A stretch of 64,000 nt of DNA. It comes from Odiellus spinosus (Eukaryota > Arthropoda > Arachnida > Opiliones > Phalangiidae). Shown here one piece after another: positions 11,179 to 21,290 of the stretch. The stretch lies in assembly GCA_963920705.1 (NCBI GenBank), contig OY987237.1, positions 8,152,601-8,216,600 on the forward strand. Reading direction: 5' to 3'. A model generated the notes under the pieces. The model saw nothing but the letters and a program-made list of their open reading frames with translations, had not been told where the DNA came from and searched no databases. Within the stretch, counting starts at the first letter, position 1. Every line of letters starts with the position of its first letter. A program made the position numbers and the translations under genes.

Positions 11179-12529
11179 TACTAGATGGCGTTGGAACTTG
11201 TCTCTTTAAAAATATTTTCATTTTTATTCGTGATAATAAATTTCTCTTTACGAATGCCCGTAACCTAATTGGGAATTTTATTTCCGGAAACAGCGATTTT
11301 CAACATGTCCGACCTTTCCACGAAAACCAGTCAAAATCCGCTTTATTTTAATTATAAAATAGCTCAATTCGTTCCTGATCTTTTATAAAACCTCATTAAA
11401 TACTTCATTCGTGTAGCTTTTAATTAAAATTTAAATAAGATAGTAATCCAATCAGATCAGGAATATTTGATTAATATTGAGTTTGTTAATTTAATTTACG
11501 TTAGAATAAATAAATAATTAAATACTTTAAGTATTCTAGTTTTAAATAGCGAAAGCCATTTATTTTACCAGGGTTAAAGTTTTTCCGAAACAAGTTCCAG
11601 AAAACATACTAACATGCTAACTTCCATCGAAAAGATATTAGATTGGATAACTCGTAAGAGTTTCGTCACGATATTTTTGGGCAATTAATTTGGCCGTTAA
11701 ATAAGTATCAACGAAAAAAATAGAAAAACCCAAAAATACAGGACTTTATAGGACATTTCAAGAAAATAAAGAAGAGTACAGGAAAGGTTTAAAAATATAG
11801 GATTTTACAGGAATTATAGGCTCCCTGGTATCCAATTTAATATTCCACTACCATGCACCACTCTATTTCACCTAAAAGATAGAAAAACGTCGAGTTACTA
11901 CGTTTTAACCGCTAAGGTTTAAAAAAACCTCATTCATCCACCCGAGAGAAGTTTTCATTTTAATTAAATTTGCATTAATACGCGGTTAATTTTTCGGCTG
12001 GTTGCGGATCTCCGCGAAAAAGAGGTCTGCAAGGCTGATCCTCGTTACGCGGGGGATAACCCTAATTTTCCGCAACTTGCCAGCATCACTCGGACAGACT
12101 CGAAAGAGAAAGAGACGACAAGGGCACGCACCCATCCGCCTTCCTGCCCCTCTCACCCCTGATGGTGCTCCTTATCAACGATGGAGCACTCACGTTTCCT
12201 CTCATCCGACATTTCTACGTTCCTAAAGGATATACCACGCTGGCTAGATAGAAATAAGTTTCTATATACCCGACAGACCTTAATTTTCCTTAGTCGAGTT
12301 AGACGTTGTTCGTGGAGCGCCTTGTTCGCGAGTTAGGAAACACGGTTGAGCTATCAGGTTCTAACCTGATTTTGACAGGCGGTAAAAACTATACGGTTCT
12401 AGAAAATTGAGAAAGGATATTTTGGGAGCTCTCTCAAACGCATTCGCGGACTAGGAATGGTACCAAATATTTGTAGAGAAACCCATGTTTCCGTTTGGAA
12501 ACGAAAGAGCAAGACTCCTAAACGTTTCC
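11106..12529. other. Stretch without recognised gene
   Basis: A 31-base T run lies at 11143-11173. At about 11715-11835 there is a patch of TATAGGA/TACAGGA words ending GGCTCCCTGG that resembles the interior and end of the CAGGGTGACC elements at 33864 and 45087, so it may be a decayed fragment. An open frame near 12002-12226 is short, arginine-rich and unrecognised. Confidence 0.4.
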
Positions 12530-12801
12530 TACTAGTTTGTCCAAATTATTTATGCAAAACAATCAACAAACCTATACCCTAATTATTTCCGAAACCAACT
12601 AAGCAATCTTAATTCTAATAGTTTGCCCAAAAAGGTTTACGCGAACCAATTTTGAAGCCTCTACTCAATTTTCCTGTATAAGTTTGCCAAAATTAGTTAC
12701 GCAATACAAATCTTAGAACCTTATCCAACTTCACTACCATAGATTGCCCAATTTGGTTTTTGTAAAAGAAATATGCAAACCTTGCCAACTTTTCCTAATA
12801 A
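12530..12801. repeat. Degenerate ~65-bp repeat flanking the 21-bp array
   Basis: Phrases of the form CTA-TAGTTTG-CCAAATT-GGTTTACGCAA recur at about 12531, 12618, 12678 and 12738. The same phrase (CTACTAGTTTGTTCAAATTA) reappears right of the 21-bp array near 13146. It therefore looks like an older array in which the 21-bp unit later expanded. Confidence 0.5.
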
Positions 12802-13126
12802 ATCTCGGTTAAATCTGATTAAACCTCGGTTAAATCTGATTAAACCTCGGTTAAATCTGATTAAACCTCGGTTAAATCTGATTAAACCTCGGTTAAATCT
12901 GATTAAACCTCGGTTAAATCTGATTAAACCTCGGTTAAATCTGATTAAATCTCGGTTAAATCTGATTAAACCTCGGTTAAATCTGATTAAACCTCGGTTA
13001 AATCTAATTAAACCTCGGTTAAATCTGATTAAACCTCGGTTAAATCTGATTAAACCTCGGTTAAATCTGATTAAACCTCGGTTAAATCTGATTAAAGCAC
13101 GGTTAAATCTGATTAAAGCACGGTTA
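12802..13126. repeat. 21-bp tandem repeat (CTCGGTTAAATCTGATTAAA type), about 15-16 copies
   Basis: The unit is very uniform, with rare changes (CTAATTAAA in one copy, AAGCACGG in the last two). Since 21 is a multiple of three, one frame stays open and spells a seven-residue repeat P-R-L-N-L-I-K. I see no other sign of a gene around it and treat the frame as a by-product of the array. Confidence 0.93.
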
Positions 13127-13162
13127 ATTAATAACCCAACTTTCCTACTAGTTTGTTCAAAT

Positions 13163-13341
13163 TAGAGATCGGGGTTTGGACAAGAAATTTCTGATTATTT
13201 TATCTTTATTCATAACTTAAAATTTTTCGAGGAAAGTCTATGATAAATCCAATGTAATCGCGAATAATTTTCCGATTATTTTTTTATGATTAACTGTTTA
13301 ACTGATAGTTGTGGATTATTTTGTCCAAACCCCGATCTCTA
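13163..13341. mobile_element. hAT-type MITE (TAGAGRTCGGGGTTTGG), copy 1
   Basis: The ends are TAGAGATCGGGGTTTGGACA and its reverse complement. Flanks are GTTCAAAT on both sides (13155-13162 and 13342-13349), a perfect 8-bp TSD. The TAGAG terminus fits the YARNG rule of hAT elements, and 8 bp is the hAT TSD length. It sits inside the degenerate repeat array. Other copies: 20083 (truncated), 40028, 53744 and 61698. Confidence 0.9.
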
Positions 13342-15140
13342 GTTCAAATTATTTTTTGCAATTAACAAATCGGCAAATCTAGTTTTCCCAACTTAAAGGA
13401 TGGGTGAATATAGCTGTATTACCTCCCAAATATGCGTGAGAATTTCCCTTTACGTTACTCTTAAGACTAACACACAAACATAATCCTGTATGGTAAGCTT
13501 TCAGACATTTGTTTTAACCTTTCGGCACTCGAATCGCTATATTACATTTCTTGCTTTTTACTCCGCCGGTATATGTTACGAGGGGGAGGTACGTTTTCCC
13601 CTTGGCAAAAACGGAAATTGAAATATTTTGGTTCCTTACCCCCCTGTATAAATCCCATTTTCAAATTAAGAATGCGTAATTATCAAAGCTATAGCCTTTC
13701 GGTTTCTAAATATATTCATTTTAGGTTTTTTACACGTTGAAAATTGCGAGTGGAATTATTTATTTAGTCAGATCCACGTTGAGCTGACAGTAATAGCGAA
13801 GCTAGGCGAACTTTATTTATAAGTCAAGAAAGCATAGATGTAAAGGGTAGTCTCGCTTCGAGAGTTTTGTCAACTAAAGGTGAAATTGAATATAATTTAT
13901 AAATCAGGGTTTTCTCTTTACTGAAGCTTCTCTGCTCGTTCTTATTTGGACGGAAGCGCGAAATGAAATTTGGTCAGGGCGGAAAATTTTTGTTTATACG
14001 CCTGCATTCATACGTTTATTTGAAAGTGAAAATGAAATTATTTTGAATAGTTAAAGAATTTATATCTTTTTTGTTCGGTCATTTTAACCTTTTCCGGAGG
14101 CTGGCTCCAAAAACCCTGAAATATTATTCGGAAATCTGGCTCCTTTCGCGCTGTCTCCTTCGCGGAAGTACTTAATTAACCCACAAAAGTTATATCTTAC
14201 AATTAAAGCTTATGGTTAATTTCGTTCCAAAAACGTTTCTACGTCATCATGTGAAAATAAAGAAAAATATCGAATATTAAATTCAAAAGCTGTTCCATTT
14301 TTAGCTCCAAGTTTCCCTTTAAGTCTTTTTTAAAATTAATAATTTCAAAGAAATTTTCGTTCCATAGTTAAAAAATTAAGAGATATCGTTTTATAGTTTG
14401 AAAAATGGTTCCTTGAGCTAAACAAAAAAAAAAAAAAAAAAAAAAAAAAACTTATATTCAATCAAGGTAGTATTAGGAGGATCTACAGCTGTTCATAATA
14501 TTACAACCAATAAAGAGCATACTCCTATCCAATTTATAGCTTGAACATTATATAGCTTAAGAACGGTTCCTGAATAGCGGATTAATTGATAAAACTGGAC
14601 CAAAAAAATGGGTTCCTGGAAAAATCTTAGTAAAACGCGTATATTGCTTAAGCCCCTTAACGTACGTGCTAGCTTCTCATTGAAAAAGTATTCATTAAAA
14701 ATGGGATTTAAAGGGAAAGAGAAAAAACTAGCGGTTTTTTTCGATTCTCCTTTTAGGGCCACAATCAAGGGGTCGATATTCTCCAATTTAATGTTTACTG
14801 ACAAACTTTAGTCTATTTCAGATTTGGTATGTAAAACAAAGCTAGAATTTAGAAAAATATATATCATTAGGATAAACACGTTCGTGTTTATTATCCCTTT
14901 ATCTGAACTCGAATTTCATCAGAAACCGTAATGTCTTTTCCAATGGACCCGCGGCGCTTGATAACTGAAAGCGTCGTCGTCGTCGTCGTCGTCGTTTCCC
15001 TCTTCCCACCGTCCACTGAATTCGAATTAATACAGACAAAGGTACTTTTGAAAAAATTTGATAAGACTTCGATCAGGTACAAGAGTATCTCTAGTTAAAC
15101 ACAGATTTCAATAATGAAATGTTGATTAAGTATACGAAGT
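13342..15140. other. Stretch without recognised gene
   Basis: It contains a 27-base A run at 14424-14450 and a GTC/CGT trinucleotide microsatellite at about 14972-14995 (eight units). Overlapping open frames on both strands near 14493-14811 have no recognisable domain and are probably chance. Confidence 0.4.
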
Positions 15141-15548
15141 AATAGAAAGTAAGGTACCTGAATGGGTTACAAAAGGGTGAAATCTTAAGCTTAGCCGAGC
15201 TTTACTAATTGCTTCAAAATGAATAAACAAAAATTTTATTTCTTAAACAGTAGAATGATAAGGAATATCCATCGAATTCGAGTTAATAGAAAGTAAGGCG
15301 CCTGAATGGGTTACAAAAGGGTGAAATCATAAGCTTAGCCGAGCTTTATTAATTGCTTCAAAATGGTAAACAAAATTTTATTTCTTAAACAGTAGAATGA
15401 TAATGAATATCCATCGAATTCGAGTTAATAGAGAGACAGATGCCTGTATGGGTGACGAAAAGGGTAAAACCTATAACTTGCCGAGCTTTATTAATTGGCT
15501 TTAAATTGATCAACAAAAATTGATTTTATTAAACAGTTGATAAGTTTT
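15141..15548. repeat. Three direct repeats of about 143 bp
   Basis: Units begin at about 15141, 15285 and 15427 with AATAGAAAGTAAGG or a variant, followed by CCTGAATGGGTTACAAAAGG, a GCCGAGCTTTATTAATTG segment and TTCTTAAACAGTAGAATGAT. The first two units are very alike; the third is more diverged and loses similarity near 15545. Confidence 0.88.
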
Positions 15549-15952
15549 TTTTAATGGCATTTTTTATCGTTAACGGAAAATTGCATTTATTGGGTTCTTT
15601 TACTAGGGTAGCCCTCTTCAGCCGTCTAATTTTGACTATTATGTCATATCATGAGTATCCCATTATATTCACCCTAATTCACCGTAATTAAAAAGTTGGA
15701 ATGATTTTCTTATCATTTGATTTTTTAACTTTAATAATATATCTCTTCTCGGCCTATATAAACGAGATTTGCATATTCAGTACTCACAGATGCACTGTAC
15801 CAATGCGTGGTTTACGTTAGCGTTTAAAATTGTGGCGAGCCCTCTCGTTTGTGCAATGGTGACGTCTTCGATTGTTTAGGCAATCGTTTCTCACCTATAT
15901 TTCGGTGATAAGAGACTCATTTCTCACGATCTTTTGGGTAGAGTACTCGAAT
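15549..15952. other. Stretch without recognised gene
   Basis: AT-rich sequence immediately upstream of the SINE insertion; no repeat or coding feature identified. Confidence 0.4.
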
Positions 15953-16259
15953 AAACCGAAGCGATTGCCGGGAGTGGTGGCGCACTCCTGTAAACTGGCG
16001 TCTCAGTGGCAAGGTCTGGGTGTTGTCCTGCTCGAATCGCAGGTCCCTTGCCCATAGGGAGTGTTGCGAATGGTCCGCGACGGAATGGTCCTTCCTCTTC
16101 CCCATTCCCATCTCCTTCCGTCGCGTGGGCAATTCCCAGTCCTCATCCCTGCGTAGTTACTTACCATCACTGAGTTGCTCAAGGCCTTACGCCTTGGCGC
16201 CACACCTGGTTCGCAATCGCGGCCGCTGTCCGGGCGTAAAGACGTTACGTTACACGCCG

Positions 16260-16294
<35 letters not shown>

Positions 16295-16304
16295 GAAGCG
16301 ATTG
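15953..16304 (+). mobile_element. SINE with Pol III-like head, A tail and perfect 15-bp TSD
   Basis: A body of about 294 bp (15968-16261) is followed by a run of about 28 A. It is framed by identical AAACCGAAGCGATTG repeats at 15953-15967 and 16290-16304. This is the signature of LINE-machinery retroposition. The 5' part contains TGGCGTCTCAGTGG (A-box-like, 15996-16009) and GCTCGAATCGC (B-box-like, 16030-16040). Its first 30 bases (CCGGGAGTGGTGGCGCACTC, then CTGTAA) also resemble the start of 7SL RNA. The body is much richer in GC than its surroundings. A second B-like word, GGTTCGCAATC, lies near 16209. The intact TSD and pure A tail argue for a recent insertion. Open frames inside are incidental. 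Confidence 0.85.
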
Positions 16305-16794
16305 AATGTAAATCGCCTTACCTAGAAATGTGGCCAATATAATATAGTAAGTCACTGTAAAAACATTTCACAATGAGAGTTCTAGGGATTAAATATCACT
16401 CGAGTTGGACTTCATATCCTGCCAAGTGCTCGATTACACATGAAATTTATAGTTTAACGTTTTCAATCTCTACTTTATTTTTTAAAATACTTGAGTTTTG
16501 CGACTAGGATGTGCTTTAGATCCAATAGCTTCGTCATTACAACTACGTAATAACGTTGCTATTAAGTAGTTGACCAATTATTGAAGTCTGTATCTAAATC
16601 ACGTCTAACTCAATTATAATAAAAAATAAAGATTTAGAATTTTAAATAGGATATACGAAACGGAAATTGATGTCGGCGAGTTAAATAAACGGCCACATAC
16701 TTCTGGTCTCCAGAATTATGTTCTCATGCTGCTTTAAAGAATTGTTTCGCTTTCCATGCTCATTTTTTGTCGATGCGATTCAATATTATAAATT
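16305..16794. other. Stretch without recognised gene
   Basis: AT-rich sequence; no repeat or coding feature identified. Confidence 0.4.
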
Positions 16795-17260
16795 TAATCT
16801 CTAGCTCGGTCTAGCCCGTCCCTCTTGTAATATTTTAGGTAAGGCTAGGTTAGTTAATCCCTCGACCTCCCCCGTCCATCTGGTAATCTTTAAGGTGAGG
16901 TTAGGTTAGTTAATCCCTCTAATTAGCCAATCCTTCCAACTAGTTAATCCTTAGCTCGGGCTATTTGTAATATTTTAGGTAAGGCTAGGTTAGGTTAGTT
17001 AATTCCTCGAATTAGCCCATCGTTCCAACTAGTTAATCCCTCGGGTTCCCCATTCCATCAAGTAATCTTTAAGGTTAAATTAGATTAATTAAACACTAGA
17101 AATAGCCCATCCCTCCAACTAGGTAATCCCTATAACTCGGGCTAACCCGTTCCTCTTGTAGTATTTTAGGTAAGATTAGTTTAGGTTATTTAATCAATTG
17201 AACTAGCCCATCCCTGTTTTACAACTTAGGTAAGGTTAGGTTAGTTAATCTCTGCCTTTC
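16795..17260. repeat. Degenerate repeat rich in GGTTAGTTAATCCCTC
   Basis: The phrases CTAGCCCGTCCCTCTTGTAA, TATTTTAGGTAAGGCTAGGTTAG and TTAATCCCTC recur at about 16803, 16870, 16960, 17040, 17140 and 17210 with heavy divergence. The GGTTAG words are separated by long non-telomeric sequence. Confidence 0.65.
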
Positions 17261-17418
17261 GAGATTTGTACCAGGGTCTCAATTACGAATAGATTGAAGC
17301 CTCAATTAAACGCTTTAATTTTTATTCAGCATTAGTAAGAATTAAAGTTCAATAAACCTATAAAGCAAAATAGTGAAATGTGGAAAAGGTGTATATTTTT
17401 GGAGAAAAAAGGACAGAA

Positions 17419-17925
17419 ATTATACAAAAAAGAGGTTGCTTCGCACCCTTAAAAAAACTCTTTATCTAACTCGAATCAAACCCGTGAAGGGACAGAAATT
17501 ATTTGTTAGAGAAAGAGCAATTTCATATCTTTAAAATTATAGTTAGTAGATTTAGTCTACTACTTCAAAGATTTTATTACTATTATATATTTTCCAAAAA
17601 ACGGATAAAGACGACCTAGTTAACCATCCTCTCCCATTGATGTTTATTTTAAATTCTATCAGTATCACTAATAAAATTAGCTAAAGATGGAGTTCCTTTA
17701 ATGTATATATATTTATCATTAGTCCTAGGTCGTCTTTATCCGTTTTTTGGAAAATATATAATAGTAATAAAATCTTTGAAGTAGTAGACTAAATCTACTA
17801 ACTATAATTTTAAAGATATGAAATTGCTCTTTCTCTAACAAATAATTTCTGTCCCTTCACGGGTTTGATTCGAGTTAGATAAAGAGTTTTTTTAAGGGTG
17901 CGAAGCAACCTCTTTTTTGTATAAT
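17419..17925. mobile_element. 507-bp foldback element with 201-bp terminal inverted repeats
   Basis: Left arm 17419-17619 and right arm 17725-17925 have equal length and appear as exact reverse complements throughout. They start ATTATACAAAAAAGAGGTTG and end at CGACCTAG / CTAGGTCG. The 105-bp loop is unrelated AT-rich sequence. The outermost bases (TTATAC and GTATAA) keep the symmetry, so the TSD cannot be fixed; a TA target is possible. No coding capacity and no second copy in this window. Confidence 0.88.
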
Positions 17926-18047
17926 ATACATTTTAGAGGAATTTTTGTAAGAGCTATAAATTTCAGACAACATATTGGGGTATTTTCATGTTCGAAACAA
18001 TGTTTTGAAGGTATATTGAGATTTAGAAAAATAAAAATGTGTTGTAG

Positions 18048-18392
18048 ATTTGATATTTAAAATAATATTTTGAAGGGATTGTAATATTTAAAACGATATT
18101 TTGAAGAGATTGTAATATTTAAAACGATATTTTGAAGGGATTGTAATATTTGAAACGATATTTCGAAAAGATTGTAATATTTAAAAGGATATTTTGAAGG
18201 GATTGTACTATTTAAAACGATATTTTGAAGGGATTGTAATATTTAAAACGATATTTTGAAGGGATTGTAATATTTAAAACGATATTTTGAAGGGATTGTA
18301 ATATTTAAAACGATATTTTGAAGGGATTGTAATATTTAAAACGATATTTTGAAGGGATTGTAATTTTGAAAACGATATTTTGAAGGTATTGT
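18048..18392. repeat. 31-bp tandem repeat (GATATTTTGAAGGGATTGTA type), about 11 copies
   Basis: The unit is GATATTTTGAAGGGATTGTA followed by ATATTTAAAAC. Central copies are near identical; outer ones (about 17960-18050 and 18390-18480) decay into TTTGGAGAATTTTTATATTT variants. Confidence 0.92.
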
Positions 18393-18800
18393 AATATTTT
18401 CTAATTTAAATATTTGGAGAGATTTTGATATTACGAAGATGGTTTCGGTGTATTTTAATATTTCAAAGAATATATTGGAGAAATTTTTATTTATCAAAGA
18501 AATATTTGGGGGATTTTTATATTTCAAAGAATATTTGGAGATGTTATATAATTTTCCTATAATTATACTCATAATTATTTCATTACTTTCAAATAAGGAA
18601 CATTCTAATTTAATTTTTCTACTAGATTAAAATTCCTTTTGGACCTTCCTTTAAGGTTAAATATAAATCTTCAATATTGGGCGTTAAGCCGTGTATTATC
18701 TCCTTTTCAAAATTATAATTATACTGTATACCCTTATCCGTCTCTTTTTTACGTTCTTCGGTTCTCATTAAAGGAGCCTATCTTCTTTTCGGTGCATGAT
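18393..18800. other. Decayed array edge and unassigned AT-rich sequence
   Basis: Weak continuation of the 31-bp repeat to about 18545, then nothing recognised before the TTAA element. Confidence 0.4.
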
Positions 18801-19179
18801 TTAAAGGAAAAATATGGGCTAAAAAAATATAAATTAAACTCCAGTTCCGTTTATTTTTGGAAAGGAAAATAGGCTTAGTGGGATTCATGGAGATCCTGAA
18901 TTGCCTCCGTGTAAGGTCTAGCAACCAATGAGCAAAGTACCGTCGTTCACGCGAGATCTCCATGAGACTTACAATTGCGTCTGATTGTTCAATAGACCTT
19001 ACACTCGAGGAAATCAGGATCTCCATGAATTCCATTAAGCCTATTTTACGGGTAAGTTTTAAATCTATTTCTAGTTTAATATTTGTTTGTAATTTTTTTT
19101 AAATAGTGGATTAGGCCTATTTAAACAATAAGGAATCGATAAAAAAATCACTTGTTGTTAGGTTGCATCATCCCTTTCA
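18801..19179. mobile_element. TTAA-type MITE, family 2 copy A (left arm internally shortened)
   Basis: The left end is TTAAAGGAAAAATATGGGCT and the right end is AACAAGTGATTTTTT on the minus strand, followed by a slightly mutated terminus (CATCATCCCTTTCAG). Inside are family-specific inverted blocks: AATAGGCTTAGTGGGATTCA with GATCTCCATGAAT and AAGCCTATTTT, and inverted GGTCTAGCAACCAATGAGC-like blocks. The left arm lacks the ATCGATTCCTTAT block kept in the other copies. Confidence 0.8.
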
Positions 19180-20082
19180 GAATTATGTCTTTTTAAGAAT
19201 TGCTTTCGCGAGGGAATCTCATTTAATCCTCTTACTTGTAGTAAAAATTATTCTAAGATCATTAAAGAATATTTATTTTCTGGTCCATCGCTTCCTAAAA
19301 TATATAAATTTCCCCTAAATTATATAATTTTTTCTTAAAATTAATAAAATCCACCTAAAACATAATAAATTTATATAGCTTTAAATAAATTATGAGAATT
19401 TTACGTTTAAAATTTTTCCCAAACCATGTAATTAATTTATACTTTGCACCAATTTGTATGGCTTTAACTGTCATTACCACAAAAGTAATGTATAGAAAAA
19501 TTCGTGGAATACCCAACTTCATTGTTTTATAATAAATAGATAATTTATTTGCCTGGTGCATATAACTTATTAATTAAAATAGGGTTATTTATTGCCAAAT
19601 TTTGATGTAACCGCGCCAAAATCACGAGTGTCGGCCTTCAATTTGATATACAGTGTAATAAAAAAAAGTTCCGTTGGGCATGGTGGCGAGAAGCAAAGTG
19701 TCAATTTGTCGGAGCGGGTCTCAAATTTGTCGATTTGTTCTCCTACGGGAAGAATAGGGTGGGTCCCTACAAGGCCAACATCAGACTAGAGTATTGGCGC
19801 TAGATACAGGAAGGAATAGAATAGGGGGGGGGGGGGTGGGCTAGTTAATGGTTATAACATCGGGGAACGCTAGCTAGGCGAGTGTTCTAGTCTCTAATGA
19901 TTTTTTTAATGACTGTCGCTTTCTTATTTAATTCTCTAATTGCGATTCGCAATCTCTAGAGGAAAAGGACGAGAACAGAAAGAGGAAAGAAAAAATAAAA
20001 TGAAAGGAGAAACAGACGACGAGTTCATATTAAAAGGGATAATGAAGACAAAGAAACTCTAATTATTTTAAAAACTGATATA
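19180..20082. other. Stretch without recognised gene
   Basis: It contains a G run near 19826-19836 and a GC-richer patch at 19600-19800 with no recognisable domain. Nothing else is seen. Confidence 0.4.
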
Positions 20083-20186
20083 ATAATCCAAATATTTGGT
20101 TAATCAGTTAATAATTGGATTTATCATAGACGTCCCGTGGATAAAGATAAATTAATCAAAATATCTTGTCCAAACCCCGACCTCTA
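20083..20186. mobile_element. hAT-type MITE, 5'-truncated copy
   Basis: The right portion (ATTTGGTTAATCAGTTAAT, TTTATCATAGACGTCCCG, and the end TTGTCCAAACCCCGACCTCTA) matches the family at 13163 and 53744. The left TIR is missing, so no TSD can be read. Confidence 0.8.
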
Positions 20187-20220
20187 TTCTTTAGGAGCTC
20201 TTTGATTATAGCCACACTAA

Positions 20221-20379
20221 GGCTACGTTGCCACTAGAATTTATTAATCGATTTGAAATGGTAAAATCAAACCGATATTCGAATCGTCAAGAATCGTGTT
20301 AAACGTCACGTGTTCACGCATTATCTTTGGTTTACCTATCGGTATGAAACTGGTTCCCGAAGCAGTATGAACGAAGCTA
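20221..20379. mobile_element. MITE-like repeat with GTTCACACTAG-type ends, short copy
   Basis: The left end GGCTACGTTGCCACTAGAAT and the right end GTATGAACGAAGCTA form an imperfect inverted repeat. The inner AATGGTAAAATCAAACCGAT and AACTGGTTCCCGAAGCAG match the longer copy at 62029. This copy lacks an internal block present there. Confidence 0.65.
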
Positions 20380-20975
20380 TATTCTAAAGTCTTAAATCAC
20401 GACTTTAATCAAAAAATGCAAAAATTATATTTAAAGTTTAATAATTATTACAAGGCTATTTTTAATACTCCTAATCATATAATTGGTTAAATAACATTTC
20501 ACAAGCCTTCATTATACCTTTAAAAGCCCAGAGCGTGCCTACGGTAATTACTAAGCGAGATGAGAGTATGGGATACAATGACATCAACATCCAAATAATA
20601 AAATTTTGGTTCAAGAGGAGTTGGAATAATGGTCAAAGCTGAGGCGGACTGATAAACAATGTTGAATCTCATAGATAAGAATGTAGTCTTTGGCAACTTA
20701 TCTAAACGAGAGTGCATTTTCCACCTTCACGTGTAAGGTTAATCCTGAATAGACCCAGGGTAAAATTCTCTCTGACATATCGGATTAAGTATGTATAGAG
20801 AGGATAGATTTATAATTTCGCTCGTTTTATAAAGAGATAATTACACATTTTCAGATTGTGTACGGGCTTCTGGAAATTTAATTTAGTCTAGTAGTAAGCG
20901 TCAGCCTCGTCTACGATTTATCAAGCACAAAATTAGAAATTTACGAAGTTTTGATGAAGATGTATTAAGTGCTAT
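20380..20975. other. Stretch without recognised gene
   Basis: AT-rich; short minus-strand frame near 20520-20717 has no recognisable feature. Confidence 0.4.
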
Positions 20976-21290
20976 CAAGAATCCATTCAGGTTCCATAAG
21001 AATATGGGAGGGCCGCGATTCAATAACCATCCTCCCAAACTTTGCAGCAAAAGTTCGTCTGCTTCGAATCGATTTTTCAAGTAAATCGCTCCTGAAATCT
21101 TTTATTAACCCGCGCCACTAACGACCTTGACATAATATTTTGGGTAATAAAAATGGAGCCGACCGAAAAAGATCTAAGCGTACAAATGTTGCGAAAATTG
21201 CGGACGAACTTTTGTTACAAAGTTTGGGAGGATGGTACCAGAGGCTAAAGCTATGCTCCCATATTCTTATGGAACCTGAATGGATTCTTG
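20976..21290 (+). mobile_element. 315-bp MITE family B (CAAGAATCCATTCAGG), copy 1
   Basis: The ends are CAAGAATCCATTCAGGTTCC and its reverse complement. Inverted similarity continues with interruptions for about 100 bp (CATCCTCCCAAACTTTG against CAAAGTTTGGGAGGATG). Flanks GTGCTAT lie on both sides, a perfect 7-bp TSD. The second copy is at 50886 in the opposite orientation. Confidence 0.92.

Noticed and set aside
12773..13165. 130-codon frame with P-R-L-N-L-I-K repeats as a possible repeat protein gene
   Set aside because: The unit length is a multiple of three, which alone keeps it open; flanks hold no signal, exon or conserved sequence.
13163..13341. Tc1/mariner-type MITE with TA duplication
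   Set aside because: Treating TA as part of the element gives perfect 8-bp duplications in two copies, which fits hAT better.
16795..17260. Interstitial telomere repeat (GGTTAG words)
   Set aside because: GGTTAG occurs in ones and twos within a longer degenerate unit, never as a run of telomere units.
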